NCBI GenBank assembly: GCA_018823835.1
Contig: JAHJHT010000004.1
Location: 124,001 to 188,000 of the forward strand
DNA length: 64,000 nucleotides
Reading direction: 5' to 3'
From: Alphaproteobacteria bacterium
GTDB lineage: Bacteria; Pseudomonadota; Alphaproteobacteria; Rhizobiales; Rhizobiaceae
Positions 25,831 through 35,232 of this stretch are shown here, piece by piece (positions within the stretch are counted from its first letter, which is position 1; the number at the start of each line of letters is the position of its first letter). Made by a program: the position numbers and the translations under genes. Below the pieces are notes generated by a model, which saw only the letters and a program-made list of their open reading frames with translations, did not search any database and had not been told where the DNA came from.

Positions 25831-26628
25831 ATGGCGAAGCACTGGGATGCCTACGACCGGCGCTGGCAGCAGCTTGGCGCCCCGCTCCGCCCACCGCCGG
25901 ATGTTGTGCGTGCCGTCGAACGCGTTCTCGAACCCGCCGGAAAGACGGTGCTGCTTCTCGGCGTCACGCCCGAACTCAGCGACCTCAGCCGCAGCATGAT
26001 CGCTGTCGATTCCTCGGCTTCGATGATCGCCAGGATCTGGCCGGGCAATGATGGCTCCCGACGGGCCATGCTCGGCGACTGGCTCGCACTCCCGGTCGAG
26101 GCCGGCAGCATGGACTGCGTCGTCGGCGATGGCTGCCTCAGTGCCGTGGACAGCCGCGATGCGAGGCTCGGGCTCCTGCGCGAGATCGCGCGGGTCCTGG
26201 CACCCGACGGCGCCGCGAGTGTCCGGCTTTTCGCAGCGCCCGAACAGCGCGAGACCCTCGACACGGTCCGCAGGGATACGCAGGCCGGGGCGGTCGCCAA
26301 TTTTCATGTGCTGAAGTGGCGCGCCGCCATGGCCTGCGTATCGGAGGACGCCGACTGCCGGATAGGTGTCCAGAGCATTCTCGATACGATCCATGGCCTG
26401 TTTCCGGATCGCGACGCGCTTGCCTCGCTCACCGGCTGGTCCCGCGACACGATCGACACCATCGATCTCTATGCCGGCTCACCTGCCGTCTACACCTTCG
26501 CGACGGCCGACATACTGGCCGAGGAGGCATCCCACTACTTCGAGGACGTCTCGCTGGTTGCCAGCGGCGACTATCCTCTCGCCGAACGCTGCCCGCTGTT
26601 GGTAATGCGCAGGCCGAAGGTCTCCTGA
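25831..26628 (+). CDS. Class I SAM-dependent methyltransferase
   Basis: A 265-residue protein with a degenerate class I methyltransferase fold: GKTVLLLGVTPELSDL (motif I, about residues 37-52), MIAVDSSASMIARIWPG, and MDCVVGDGCLSAVDSRDAR with LLREIARVLAPDGAASVRLF. The glycine loop is GVTPE rather than GxGxG, similar to ubiE-like variants. The C-terminal third is unassigned. The start at 25831 follows the usual MAKHWDAYDRRW opening; the long upstream extension is antisense to the ATP-grasp gene and was rejected. Substrate unknown. Confidence 0.75.
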   Translation: MAKHWDAYDRRWQQLGAPLRPPPDVVRAVERVLEPAGKTVLLLGVTPELSDLSRSMIAVDSSASMIARIWPGNDGSRRAMLGDWLALPVEAGSMDCVVGDGCLSAVDSRDARLGLLREIARVLAPDGAASVRLFAAPEQRETLDTVRRDTQAGAVANFHVLKWRAAMACVSEDADCRIGVQSILDTIHGLFPDRDALASLTGWSRDTIDTIDLYAGSPAVYTFATADILAEEASHYFEDVSLVASGDYPLAERCPLLVMRRPKVS

Positions 26629-26760
26629 CGGCGGTCATTACCGGGAGTTTCTCCAAAGGAGGGCCTACAAGCCGCGTCCTGCGTCAATTGCGGGACTGTC
26701 GCCGGCGGAGCCCATCGGCTATGGGCGCGCAACAACTCTTCTTTCAGGCTTCTCCGCACC

Positions 26761-28383
26761 ATGATCCGTCTCGAAAACATCAGCAAGCAGAACGGGCAGC
26801 AGCTCGTCTTCATCGAAGCTTCGGCCACCCTCCTCAAGGGCGAGAAGGTCGGGCTGGTTGGCCCCAACGGCGCGGGCAAGACGACGCTGTTTCGCATGAT
26901 GACCGGCGAAGAGCAGCCCGACGAGGGCCAGGTGTCTGTCGAGCGCGGCATCACCATCGGCTATTTCAGCCAGGATGTCGGCGACATGGCCGGCCTATCC
27001 GCCGTGGCGGCGGTGATGGACGGCGCGGGACCGGTCAGCGAACTGGCGGCCGAACTCGCCGAACTGGAAGCCGCGATGAGCGACCCGGAGCGCGCCGACG
27101 AGATGGACGCGATCATCGAGCGCTACGGCGAGGTGCAGGGGCGCTTCGAGGAACTCGACGGCTACGCGCTGGACGGCCGGGCGCGCGAAGTGCTGGACGG
27201 CCTCGGCTTCAGCCAGGAGATGATGGACGGCGACGTTGGCAAGCTGTCGGGCGGCTGGAAGATGCGCGTGGCGCTGGGACGGATTCTGCTGATGCGTCCC
27301 GACGCCATGCTGCTCGACGAGCCGAGCAACCATCTCGACCTCGAAAGCCTGATCTGGCTCGAAGAATTCCTGAAAGGTTACGAAGGCGCCCTGCTGATGA
27401 CCTCGCATGACCGCGAGTTCATGAATCGCATCGTCAACAAGATCGTCGAGATCGATGGCGGCGCGCTGACCTCGCATTCGGGCGACTACGAGTTCTACCA
27501 GCAGCAGCGGGCGCAAAGCGAAAAGCAGATGCAGGCGCAGTTCGAGCGCCAACAGGCGATGCTGGCCAAGGAAATCGCCTTCATCGAGCGCTTCAAGGCG
27601 CGCGCCAGCCACGCCGCGCAGGTGCAGAGCCGGGTAAAGAAGCTGGAGAAGATCGACCGCGTCGAGCCGCCGAAGCGACGCCAGACGGTGAATTTCGAGT
27701 TCCAGCCTGCGCCGCGCTCCGGCGAGGACGTGGCGACGCTGAAAGGCGTGCACAAAAGTTATGGCAGCCGGACGATCTACGAGGGGCTCGACTTCCAGGT
27801 TCGACGGCGCGAGCGCTGGGCTGTGATGGGAATCAACGGCGCCGGTAAATCGACGCTGCTGAAGCTGATTGCAGGGGCGGCCGAACCGGATGACGGGACG
27901 GTGGCGCGCGGACCGAGCGTCAAGATGGGCTATTTCGCGCAGCATGCGATGGAGCTTCTCGATGGCGACCGCACCGTGTTCCAGTCGCTGGAGGACGATT
28001 TTCCGCAGGCCGGCCAGGCGCCGCTCAGGGCGCTCGCCGGCTGCTTCGGCTTTTCGGGTGACGAGATCGAGAAGAAGTGCCGCGTGCTTTCAGGCGGCGA
28101 GAAGGCGCGGCTGGTGATGGCCAAGATGCTGTTCGACCCGCCGAACTTCCTGGTGCTGGACGAGCCGACCAACCATCTCGATATTGCGACGAAGGAAATG
28201 CTGGTGACAGCACTTTCGGAATTCCAGGGCGCCATGCTGTTCGTCTCGCATGACCGGCATTTCCTTGCGGCACTGTCCAACCGCGTGCTGGAACTGACGC
28301 CGGATGGCATCCACACCTATGGCGGCGGCTATACCGAATATGTCGCGCGCACCGGCCACGAGGCGCCGGGTCTGCGAAGCTGA
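26761..28383 (+). CDS. ABC-F family ATPase
   Basis: A 540-residue soluble protein with two ATP-binding cassettes and no membrane part. Cassette 1 has Walker A GPNGAGKTTL (near 37), signature LSGGWKMRVAL and Walker B LLDEPSNHLDL. Cassette 2 has GINGAGKSTLL (near 360), LSGGEKARLVM and VLDEPTNHLDI. The linker between them (about 250-310) is a Gln/Lys-rich helical hairpin, the P-site tRNA interaction motif region of ABC-F factors. These act on ribosomes rather than in transport. Length fits the YbiT/YheS/EttA range; I do not assign a subfamily. Confidence 0.92.
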   Translation: MIRLENISKQNGQQLVFIEASATLLKGEKVGLVGPNGAGKTTLFRMMTGEEQPDEGQVSVERGITIGYFSQDVGDMAGLSAVAAVMDGAGPVSELAAELAELEAAMSDPERADEMDAIIERYGEVQGRFEELDGYALDGRAREVLDGLGFSQEMMDGDVGKLSGGWKMRVALGRILLMRPDAMLLDEPSNHLDLESLIWLEEFLKGYEGALLMTSHDREFMNRIVNKIVEIDGGALTSHSGDYEFYQQQRAQSEKQMQAQFERQQAMLAKEIAFIERFKARASHAAQVQSRVKKLEKIDRVEPPKRRQTVNFEFQPAPRSGEDVATLKGVHKSYGSRTIYEGLDFQVRRRERWAVMGINGAGKSTLLKLIAGAAEPDDGTVARGPSVKMGYFAQHAMELLDGDRTVFQSLEDDFPQAGQAPLRALAGCFGFSGDEIEKKCRVLSGGEKARLVMAKMLFDPPNFLVLDEPTNHLDIATKEMLVTALSEFQGAMLFVSHDRHFLAALSNRVLELTPDGIHTYGGGYTEYVARTGHEAPGLRS

Positions 28384-28387
28384 TGCG

Positions 28388-28415
28388 AAAAAGCCCGGTC
28401 CTTTTCGGACCGGGC
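28388..28415 (-). terminator. Rho-independent terminator for the DUF1127 gene
   Basis: Perfect arms GCCCGGTCC (28393-28401) and GGACCGGGC (28407-28415) with a 5-base loop. On the minus strand it is followed by TTTTT (28388-28392). It also lies 10 bases after the ABC-F stop, so it may end both transcripts, but the plus side lacks a T run. Confidence 0.8.
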
Positions 28416-28481
28416 AATGTGCAGGCTGGGCCGGAGGGGGAGCCGGCGGGTTTTCGGGGAGCCTGCGTAAGGGTTACCGGG

Positions 28482-28769
28482 TTAGGCCGTCAGGCGGGCA
28501 AGCGCCTCGACGCGCCTCGTCTCCGCCATCGAGCCCAGATGCGACGTCGGATCGCTGCCGAAGGGCAGGTCGATTGCAACGTTGAGGTCGGCGCGCGTCA
28601 AGCCGATATCGGCGAGCTCTGCATCCGACATCTCGCCGAGGCGATAGAAGGCGCGGCGGTTTTTCCAGGCCCGCAGGAATTTCACGATCGCGTTCACCAC
28701 AACCGTCGCGATGGACGGGCGTGCGGTCGCCGGCATCGAATGCGTGACGTCGTGGGTGAGCGTGGTCAT
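28482..28769 (-). CDS. DUF1127 small protein
   Basis: A 95-residue protein with the DUF1127 domain at residues 32-72. The diagnostic pattern is WKNRRAFYRLGEMSDAELADIGLTRADL. Short DUF1127 proteins of rhizobia and relatives are linked in published work to RNA turnover and phosphate or stress responses; the role here is open. It is divergent from the LysR-type gene and ends before a strong minus-strand terminator. Confidence 0.9.
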   Translation of the reverse strand: MTTLTHDVTHSMPATARPSIATVVVNAIVKFLRAWKNRRAFYRLGEMSDAELADIGLTRADLNVAIDLPFGSDPTSHLGSMAETRRVEALARLTA

Positions 28770-28936
28770 GGTCTTTCTCCTTGAATGCGGGCAAGAGTCC
28801 TCCGATCCGGCGCGACCGCCCGATGGCTGGTCCCGTTCCGGTCCTGCTGCTGATCCTGCCGCTGCTGACCCTGCGACATTGCCATCGGGTCATTGATTTA
28901 TCCAACGAATGTTTTTAATCTTTATCATCAGCAAGG

Positions 28937-29908
28937 ATGATGGATCCCCCGATGGCCGCGCCCCTCGATCTCGACCAGCTCCAGACCTTCATAACCATCT
29001 CCGACACCGGCAGCTTCACCCGCGCCGCCGACGAGGTGCACCGCACCCAGTCGGCCGTGTCGATGCAGATGCGCCGCTTGGAGGAGCGCATCGGCAAGCC
29101 GCTGTTCGAGAAGGACGGCAGAACCAACAAGCTGACCGAGGAAGGCGAGCGTCTGCTGTCCTATGCGCGGCGGATGATGCATCTCAACCGCGAGACACTG
29201 AGCGCCTTTGACGATCGGGCGCTGGAGGGCACGTTGCGCATCGGCACGCCCGACGACTATGCCGACCGTTTCCTGCCCGAGATCATGGCGCGTTTTGCGC
29301 GTTCGAACCCGCGCGTCGAACTGACCGTCATCTGCGAGCCGACGCCTGGGCTGGTGGACCACATCAAGCGCGGCAATCTCGATCTCGCCATCGTGACCCA
29401 CAATGCCGAACGCGGACAGTCCGAAGTGGTGCGACGCGAACCGTTGCTGTGGGTGGCATCGGCCAATCACGCCATCCACGAGGAAACGATCCTGCCAATG
29501 GCATTCGGCCGGCCCACCTGCGTGTGGCGCCGCTCGGCCTGCCAGGTTCTCGATCAGATGAACCGTGAATACCGCATCCTGTTCACGAGCTGGTCGGCCA
29601 CCGTGATTACCGCGGCCGTGCTGTCGGGACTGGCGATCTCCGTGTTGCCGGAGTGTGCGCTGCGGCCCGGAATGCGCGTGCTCAGCGATGCCGACGGCTT
29701 CGGCGCGCTGCCCGACTGCAAGATCGGCATCATCCGCGGTGCTTCGGCGAGACCGGAACTTGTGGATGCAATCGCCAGGCACATTTCCGACAGCCTGGAC
29801 AACATCTCCGTGCCGATGACTGACGCGCCGGCAGGCTTCGACATGGCTGCGCTGGCCGCCTCTCGCGGGCGCAAGACGAAGCCCGGCCACATCCTTCCGG
29901 GCTGGTAA
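28937..29908 (+). CDS. LysR-family transcription regulator
   Basis: A 323-residue LysR regulator. The N-terminal winged helix is clear (LDQLQTFITISDTGSFTRAA then TQSAVSMQMRRLEERIGKPL, about residues 12-55). The effector domain follows from about 90 to 290. The C-terminal tail after 300 is basic. The exact start is uncertain among the Met codons at 28937, 28940 and 28952; AAGG lies directly ahead of the first. It is divergent from DUF1127 with a 167-base gap. An AT-rich imperfect dyad (ATT...AAT around 28890-28910) could be its operator. Target genes unknown, with DUF1127 the first candidate. Confidence 0.9.
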   Translation: MMDPPMAAPLDLDQLQTFITISDTGSFTRAADEVHRTQSAVSMQMRRLEERIGKPLFEKDGRTNKLTEEGERLLSYARRMMHLNRETLSAFDDRALEGTLRIGTPDDYADRFLPEIMARFARSNPRVELTVICEPTPGLVDHIKRGNLDLAIVTHNAERGQSEVVRREPLLWVASANHAIHEETILPMAFGRPTCVWRRSACQVLDQMNREYRILFTSWSATVITAAVLSGLAISVLPECALRPGMRVLSDADGFGALPDCKIGIIRGASARPELVDAIARHISDSLDNISVPMTDAPAGFDMAALAASRGRKTKPGHILPGW

Positions 29909-29984
29909 ATTCGCGGTCCGGAAAGCAATCATTAACCGCAAGCGGCCAGTCTCAGTCGGCACCCTGCACCCGACGGAGACAAGC

Positions 29985-30188
29985 ATGACCCGCATCCTGG
30001 CCGTAACGATGGTTTCCGTAATGCTTGCCGGCTGCGGATCGACCAAGGTGACGCGGACCGCCTCTGGCGCCGCGATCGGTGCGGGAACCGGCGCCGTTGC
30101 CGGTGCAGCGATCGCCGGAACGCCCGGCGCGCTGATCGGCGGCATCGGCGGCGCTGCGACGGGCGCCATCATCGGCGCGAACAAGTAG
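29985..30188 (+). CDS. Small glycine-zipper lipoprotein
   Basis: A 67-residue lipoprotein. The signal peptide ends in a lipobox LAGC (Cys near residue 17). The mature part is a glycine zipper ([19 protein letters not shown] then [18 protein letters not shown]) of the OsmB/Rickettsia 17-kDa antigen kind. It is likely anchored in the outer membrane, with the zipper inserted or oligomerised there. It stands alone between LysR and xseA on the same strand. Confidence 0.85.
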   Translation: MTRILAVTMVSVMLAGCGSTKVTRTASGAAIGAGTGAVAGAAIAGTPGALIGGIGGAATGAIIGANK

Positions 30189-30265
30189 CATCGGGAAGGC
30201 ACGGCCACCGGTGGCATCCGGCGACGGCACTTGACCCTCGCCCGGGAATCCGCACGAATCGCCCG

Positions 30266-31837
30266 ATGAGCGATCAGGCAACCGATTCGAAGACCAACGC
30301 CGCCGAATTCACCGTGAGCGAAATTTCCGGCGCGCTGAAACGCACCGTCGAGGACGCGTTCGGCAATGTGCGGGTGCGCGGCGAGATTTCCGGCTACCGC
30401 GGCCCGCACGGCTCCGGCCACGCCTATTTCAGCCTGAAGGACGACCGCGCCAAGATCGACGCGGTTGTCTGGAAGGGCACGATGGGCCGCCTGAAATTCC
30501 GCCCCGAAGAGGGGATGGAGGTCATCGCCTCGGGCAAGCTGACGACCTACCCCGGATCGTCGAAATACCAGATCGTCATCGACAATCTCGAGCCCGCCGG
30601 CGCAGGCGCGCTGATGGCGCTGCTGGAGGAGCGCAAGAAGCGTCTGGCCGAGGAAGGCCTGTTCGACGCCGGCCGCAAGCAGCTGCTGCCGCACATGCCG
30701 ATGGTGATCGGCGTCATCACGTCACCGACGGGCGCGGTCATCCGCGACATCATCCACCGCATCAAGGACCGCTTCCCGCTGCATGTCATCGTCTGGCCGG
30801 TGCGCGTGCAGGGTGAGACGAGCGGCGCGGAAGTGACCGCAGCGGTCGAGGGCTTCAATGCGCTGCCCGCAGACGGACCGATACCACAACCCGACGTGCT
30901 TATCGTGGCGCGCGGCGGCGGCAGCCTCGAGGATCTGTGGGGCTTCAACGACGAGGCGCTGGCCCGCGCGGTAGCAGCATCGCACATCCCCATCATCTCG
31001 GCGGTCGGCCACGAGACCGACTGGACGCTGATCGACCTTGCCGCCGACATGCGGGCGCCGACGCCGACGGGCGCGGCTGAGATGGCGGTGCCGGTGAAGG
31101 CAGAGCTGGAGGCGACGCTGGCCAGCCTGTCGGCGCGCCTGCGCGCCTGCACGACACGCAATTTCGACCGCAAGCGAGCTGCGCTCCGCGCAGCGATGCG
31201 CGCCCTGCCCTCGCCCGACCAGCTTCTGGCACTGCCACGCCGCCGCTTCGACGAGGCGACGAGCCGGCTCGGCCGGGCGCTGACCGTCGCCACCGAACGC
31301 AAGCGGGCGCGGCTCGGCGCGGTCAGGCTGACGCCGGCGACGCTGTCGCGCCGAATCGGCGAGGCGCGCAGGGCCAGCAACCGCGATTTTTCCCGCGCAC
31401 AGAATGCGCTGTCGGGCCTTGTGCGCGAGAGGCGGGCCCATTTCAGGCGGGTCGTGGCGCGGCTGTCGCCCGAGCCGGTGGCGCGACGCAACCGGCGCGC
31501 TGCCGACACCCTGGACGCCTTGGTGAAGCGCGGCGACCAGGCGATCGGCTTCTGGCTGGAGCGGCTTCGCGCCAAGCTGACCCAGGCCGAGCGGTTGCTG
31601 TCGACGCTGAAACTGTCGGACGAGGCGATCCTCGAGCGCGGCTACGCGCTGGTCATGGACGCGGACGGCGCGGTGCTGCGGCGCGCCGCGGACGTCTCGC
31701 CCGGAACGGAACTGTCGCTGCGCTTTGCCGACGGCGTGGCCGGGGCCATCGCGACCAGCGAGGCCGCACGGCCGAAACCGTCGCCGAAGCCGGCAAGCAA
31801 ACCGAAAATGCCCGGCAGCCAGGGCTCGCTTTTCTGA
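30266..31837 (+). CDS. xseA: Exodeoxyribonuclease VII large subunit
   Basis: A 523-residue XseA. An N-terminal OB-fold (residues 10-110, [20 protein letters not shown] and [21 protein letters not shown]) is followed by the catalytic domain with [36 protein letters not shown] and [18 protein letters not shown] long basic coiled-coil region (300-440) leads to the C-terminal segment ILERGYALV. With XseB (not in this window) it degrades single-stranded DNA in repair. It is slightly long because of a Lys/Pro-rich tail of about 25 residues. The P1 peptidase begins 7 bases after its stop. Confidence 0.95.
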   Translation: MSDQATDSKTNAAEFTVSEISGALKRTVEDAFGNVRVRGEISGYRGPHGSGHAYFSLKDDRAKIDAVVWKGTMGRLKFRPEEGMEVIASGKLTTYPGSSKYQIVIDNLEPAGAGALMALLEERKKRLAEEGLFDAGRKQLLPHMPMVIGVITSPTGAVIRDIIHRIKDRFPLHVIVWPVRVQGETSGAEVTAAVEGFNALPADGPIPQPDVLIVARGGGSLEDLWGFNDEALARAVAASHIPIISAVGHETDWTLIDLAADMRAPTPTGAAEMAVPVKAELEATLASLSARLRACTTRNFDRKRAALRAAMRALPSPDQLLALPRRRFDEATSRLGRALTVATERKRARLGAVRLTPATLSRRIGEARRASNRDFSRAQNALSGLVRERRAHFRRVVARLSPEPVARRNRRAADTLDALVKRGDQAIGFWLERLRAKLTQAERLLSTLKLSDEAILERGYALVMDADGAVLRRAADVSPGTELSLRFADGVAGAIATSEAARPKPSPKPASKPKMPGSQGSLF

Positions 31838-31844
31838 GGCCAAT

Positions 31845-32963
31845 GTGAACAATCCCCATCTCGTTACCCCTTCCGGCAAGCCGCGTGCGCGCGGCTTGGG
31901 CATTTCCTTCGACGGCGAACCGGGGACGCACAACGCGATCACGGACGTGCCCGGCGTGTCACTCGGCTACACCACGCTGATCTCCGGTGAAGGCTCGCTC
32001 GATGTCGGCAAGGGACCGGTGCGGACCGGCGTGACGGCGATCCTGCCGCGGCCGCGCGAGCGGCTGGCCGAGCCGGTGTTTGCCGGCATGTTCAGCCAGA
32101 ACGGCGATGGCGAGCTGACGGGCTCGCACCTGATCGAGGAACTCGGCGCGTTCAATTTTCCCATAACCATCACGAACACCCATTCCTGCGGCGTGACGCG
32201 AGACGGCACGCTGCGCTGGATGCAGAAGGCGCTGCCCGAAGCGCTCGACAGCGCCTGGGCGCTGCCGGTGGCGGGCGAGACCTATGACGGGTTCCTGAAC
32301 GACATCAACGGCCACCACGTCGCCTTCGAGCATGTCTATTCGGCGCTCGACCAGGCGTCCGGCGGACCGGTCGAGGAAGGCAGCGTCGGCGGCGGCACCG
32401 GCATGATCACCTTCGGCTTCAAGGCCGGTTCGGGTACGGCATCGCGGATGGTCGAGTGGAATGGCGGGCGTTACACGGTCGGCGTCTTCGTGCAGGCGAA
32501 TTTCGGCACGCGGCACAATCTGACGGTGCGCGGAGTCCGCGTCGGGCCGGAACTCGCCGAACCAGCGATCCGCGAAGGCACACCGCGCGCCGAAAAGAGC
32601 TCGATCATTGCCATCGTGGCGACCGACGCGCCCTTCATGCCGCACCAGATGAAGCGGCTTGCCAAGCGCGTGCCGCTCGGCATCGCGCTGACCGGCGGCT
32701 ATGGCTACACCACGTCGGGCGACATCTTTCTCGCCTTCTCCACGGCGAACGCGGAGGCCGCAACGGGAAAGTCGGGAACGCTGCTGCAGGCGGCCTATAT
32801 TCCCGACATCGACATCAATCCCTTCTTCGACGCGGTGGTTCAGGCGACCGAGGAAGCGATCCTCAACAGCCTGACGGCCAACGAGGACATGACCGGGCGC
32901 GACGGCAACTTCGTGCCGGCGCTGCCAAAGGATCGGCTGATCGAAAAACTCGGGTCGGCTTGA
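31845..32963 (+). CDS. P1 family (DmpA-type) aminopeptidase
   Basis: A 372-residue member of peptidase family S58/P1. These N-terminal nucleophile hydrolases cut themselves before a Ser to become active. The expected cleavage site is visible in EEGSVGGGTGMITFGFKAG near residue 180, and the N-terminal ITDVPGVSLGYTTL and TNTHSCGV segments are also typical. The start is GTG 31845 with GAGG 6 bases ahead; a longer frame overlaps xseA. Substrates are N-terminal D- or L-amino acids or beta-peptides. There is no signal peptide, so it is cytoplasmic. Likely co-transcribed with xseA. Confidence 0.9.
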   Translation: MNNPHLVTPSGKPRARGLGISFDGEPGTHNAITDVPGVSLGYTTLISGEGSLDVGKGPVRTGVTAILPRPRERLAEPVFAGMFSQNGDGELTGSHLIEELGAFNFPITITNTHSCGVTRDGTLRWMQKALPEALDSAWALPVAGETYDGFLNDINGHHVAFEHVYSALDQASGGPVEEGSVGGGTGMITFGFKAGSGTASRMVEWNGGRYTVGVFVQANFGTRHNLTVRGVRVGPELAEPAIREGTPRAEKSSIIAIVATDAPFMPHQMKRLAKRVPLGIALTGGYGYTTSGDIFLAFSTANAEAATGKSGTLLQAAYIPDIDINPFFDAVVQATEEAILNSLTANEDMTGRDGNFVPALPKDRLIEKLGSA

Positions 32964-33043
32964 CGTCCCCCGCTCATCGCCGCGATCATGGCGCCGAGGA
33001 CAGGGAGGCCGTCGAAAGCCGCCGAAGGCACCGGGGGGAGCCG

Positions 33044-33091
33044 ATGAAAAGCAGATACCACCGCCACCCGGCAGAGCGGGTGACGCCATGA
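33044..33091 (+). CDS. Possible 15-residue leader peptide before the PfkB gene
   Basis: A tiny frame coding MKSRYHRHPAERVTP. Its ATG is preceded by GGGGGGAG at an ideal distance. Its TGA overlaps the ATG of the kinase gene (ATGA). This is the layout of a coupling leader that loads ribosomes for the next gene, which itself has only a modest ribosome binding site. It is basic and His/Arg-rich. No homologue is known to me, and it could be chance. Confidence 0.35.
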   Translation: MKSRYHRHPAERVTP

Positions 33092-34032
33092 CATACGATG
33101 CATCGTTTATCGGGCTCTACATCCTCGACGTTCTCGGCCGGCCGGTCGAGCGCATCCCCGATCGCGGCAATGTCGACTTCATCGACGAGATCCGCCTCAC
33201 CGTCGCGGGCACCGCCGGCGGGACCGTCATCGACGCGGCGAAGCTCGGGCTGAAGGCGCTGGCCGTCGGTGCTGTCGGCGACGACGAGAAGGCCGACTGG
33301 GTGTTGATGACGCTTGGCAAGTTCGGCGTCGACACCTCGGCCATGCAGCGCATCGCCGGCGTGCCGACCTCGGCGTCGATCCTCAACGTGCGCCCGAACG
33401 GCGACCGCCCGGCGCTGCATGTGCGCGGCGCTTCAGACCATTTCGATGTCCTGCCCACCGACTACGACCGCGTGCTCGATGCGCCGATCGTGCATCTCGG
33501 CGGCACCGGCCTGCTGAGCAGGCTCGACGGACAGCGCAGCACCGACCTCTTGGCCGAAGCCAAGCGGCGCGGTCGGACCACCACGCTCGACCTCCTGGCC
33601 GGCAACGCCTCGACGGCGCATCTGGTGCTGCCCCTGCTGCCGCATGTCGACTATTTCATGCCCTCGATCGAGGAAGCGCAGGACATGTCGGGCCTCGAGG
33701 GACCGGAAGCCTGCGCTGAATTCTATCTCGGCAGGGGAGCGACGGCCTGCATCTTCACGCTCGGCAGCGAGGGCGCCTATTATGCCGACCGTGAGGGAAC
33801 TCGGCTGAAATCGCCGGCCTATTCAATCGACGTCGTGGACACGACCGGCTGCGGCGATGCCTTCGATGCGGGCTTCATTGCCGCGCTGCATCACCAGATG
33901 GATCTCGAGACGGCACTGCGTTTCGCCCAGGCAAGCGCGGCCTTGGTCGCCACTGGTCTCGGGTCAGATGCCGGCATCCGCTCTTTCGAGCAAACGATGG
34001 AGACGATGCGGAGCCTGCCGATCAGGGGCTGA
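33088..34032 (+). CDS. PfkB-family carbohydrate kinase
   Basis: A 314-residue ribokinase-like sugar or nucleoside kinase. The PfkB N-terminal Gly pair is in VAGTAGGTVIDAAKLG (about 38-53). The C-terminal signature DTTGCGDAFDAGF (about 253-265) contains the catalytic Asp and anion hole, with Cys where Ala is more usual. No substrate-specific features are readable. The start is overlapped by a possible 15-residue leader, and the gene is followed by a hairpin terminator. A transcript with the upstream peptidase is possible (124-base gap). Confidence 0.88.
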   Translation: MTYDASFIGLYILDVLGRPVERIPDRGNVDFIDEIRLTVAGTAGGTVIDAAKLGLKALAVGAVGDDEKADWVLMTLGKFGVDTSAMQRIAGVPTSASILNVRPNGDRPALHVRGASDHFDVLPTDYDRVLDAPIVHLGGTGLLSRLDGQRSTDLLAEAKRRGRTTTLDLLAGNASTAHLVLPLLPHVDYFMPSIEEAQDMSGLEGPEACAEFYLGRGATACIFTLGSEGAYYADREGTRLKSPAYSIDVVDTTGCGDAFDAGFIAALHHQMDLETALRFAQASAALVATGLGSDAGIRSFEQTMETMRSLPIRG

Positions 34033-34059
34033 GATTCGCAAGCCATGGCCGAAACGAAG

Positions 34060-34087
34060 AAGGCCGCGCTGTATTGGCGCGGCCTTT
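34060..34087 (+). terminator. Terminator after the PfkB kinase gene
   Basis: Arms AAGGCCGCG (34060-34068) and CGCGGCCTT (34078-34086) around a 9-base loop, then TTT. It begins 28 bases after the stop codon and also separates the convergent beta-barrel gene. Confidence 0.6.
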
Positions 34088-34144
34088 CAATCCGGTGGGC
34101 AGCGCCGGCAAGATGCGGCGCTGCCATTCATGGTAGAGGCAATC

Positions 34145-34987
34145 CTAGAACAGCGGGACCAGCATGTTCGAACGCCAGGTGTCCATCGTGGCGCCGTTGC
34201 GATCCTCTTCAAGCAGGGTGCCCGTGCCGAAGCTCGCGCGCAGGCCGACGACTACCTTATGCGTATCGACGTCTAAATCGCCCCAATCAACCGACGTGGT
34301 GTCGAACTGGTAGCGCCCGAAGACGGAAAGCGGCGAACCGTCGAAGCGGTACATTGCCTGGAGGGCGGCGGAAAAGGTGTTGAGTTCGCCATCCTCGCCG
34401 TCAGCCGAAATCTGGTGAAAGCCGATCTCGCCGTCGAAGCGCAGATTGTCCTGGGCGAAATAGCGAACGACGCCGCGAACGCCCATCTGGTCGAGGTTCA
34501 CCGGAGCCTCATCGATCTCCAACTGGCCATAGTAGGCCTGGCCATAGAGAGTTAGCCGGTCAAAATAGATCTGCGCCTCGGGGCCAACTCGCCAGTCCCA
34601 GATGTCGCCGAAGAAACCGTCGTCACCGGAGAACTCGTAGGTCGTCGCATCGGCAAAGACGCCCAGCGCATAGGACGACGGGTCGCGCCAGTTCACATGG
34701 ACGGCGCCACCCAAGGCGTAGAGCGTGCCGTCCTCGCTAACCGCATCTGCCGTCAGGCCACCCTGCACGTTCCAGAAGTCCGCGAAAGGCACGTTGACCT
34801 GGCCGCTTCCGCCGAAAGTCCACGCGGAGTCATCGAAGTCGTCAAAATTGACCCAGACACCGCCGACGTAAATCTGGCCATAGCCAGACACGCTTCGTAC
34901 GGCCTGCTCGACCTCGTAAACCGGATCTGCTGCCAGGGCCGTCGAGGCCATCATTGCGAAAAAGGTGGTGGATAGTACGCGTTTCAT
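34145..34987 (-). CDS. Putative outer-membrane beta-barrel protein
   Basis: A 280-residue exported protein with a signal peptide (residues 1-19, ending ALA before ADPVYE). It has regularly spaced amphipathic strands with many Tyr, Phe and Trp (for example GYGQIYVGGVWVNF, RLTLYGQAYYGQLEI, VVVGLRASFGTG). It ends in LVPLF, and a C-terminal Phe is the usual outer-membrane assembly signal. No named family is recognised. Asp-rich turns suggest surface loops or periplasmic turns. It is convergent with the PfkB gene and has its own upstream region of about 245 bases. Confidence 0.7.
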   Translation of the reverse strand: MKRVLSTTFFAMMASTALAADPVYEVEQAVRSVSGYGQIYVGGVWVNFDDFDDSAWTFGGSGQVNVPFADFWNVQGGLTADAVSEDGTLYALGGAVHVNWRDPSSYALGVFADATTYEFSGDDGFFGDIWDWRVGPEAQIYFDRLTLYGQAYYGQLEIDEAPVNLDQMGVRGVVRYFAQDNLRFDGEIGFHQISADGEDGELNTFSAALQAMYRFDGSPLSVFGRYQFDTTSVDWGDLDVDTHKVVVGLRASFGTGTLLEEDRNGATMDTWRSNMLVPLF

Positions 34988-35232
34988 TCCAAGTCCCCAA
35001 TGCTATTGACTTCGGCTTCCTAATACAGGCTCTCCCATCAAGTCACCCCTCTACGTCTCTGTTAACGCATGACAATCAGGCAGCGTGTTCGATCTGCAAC
35101 AGGTCGTCGACACGCCCGAAGGCGTTCGCACCACGCGCCTGTTCCGAGCTGGCGTTCCGCTGCGGCATGGAACCTAACGGCTTGCCGCCTGTTCTTGCTG
35201 GCAACCCTCGAGATGCAAAGGGTCATGCCAAG

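Noticed and set aside
28840-28880. CTG-rich short repeat between DUF1127 and LysR
   Set aside because: Irregular CTGCTG words over about 35 bases; likely chance in GC-rich DNA.
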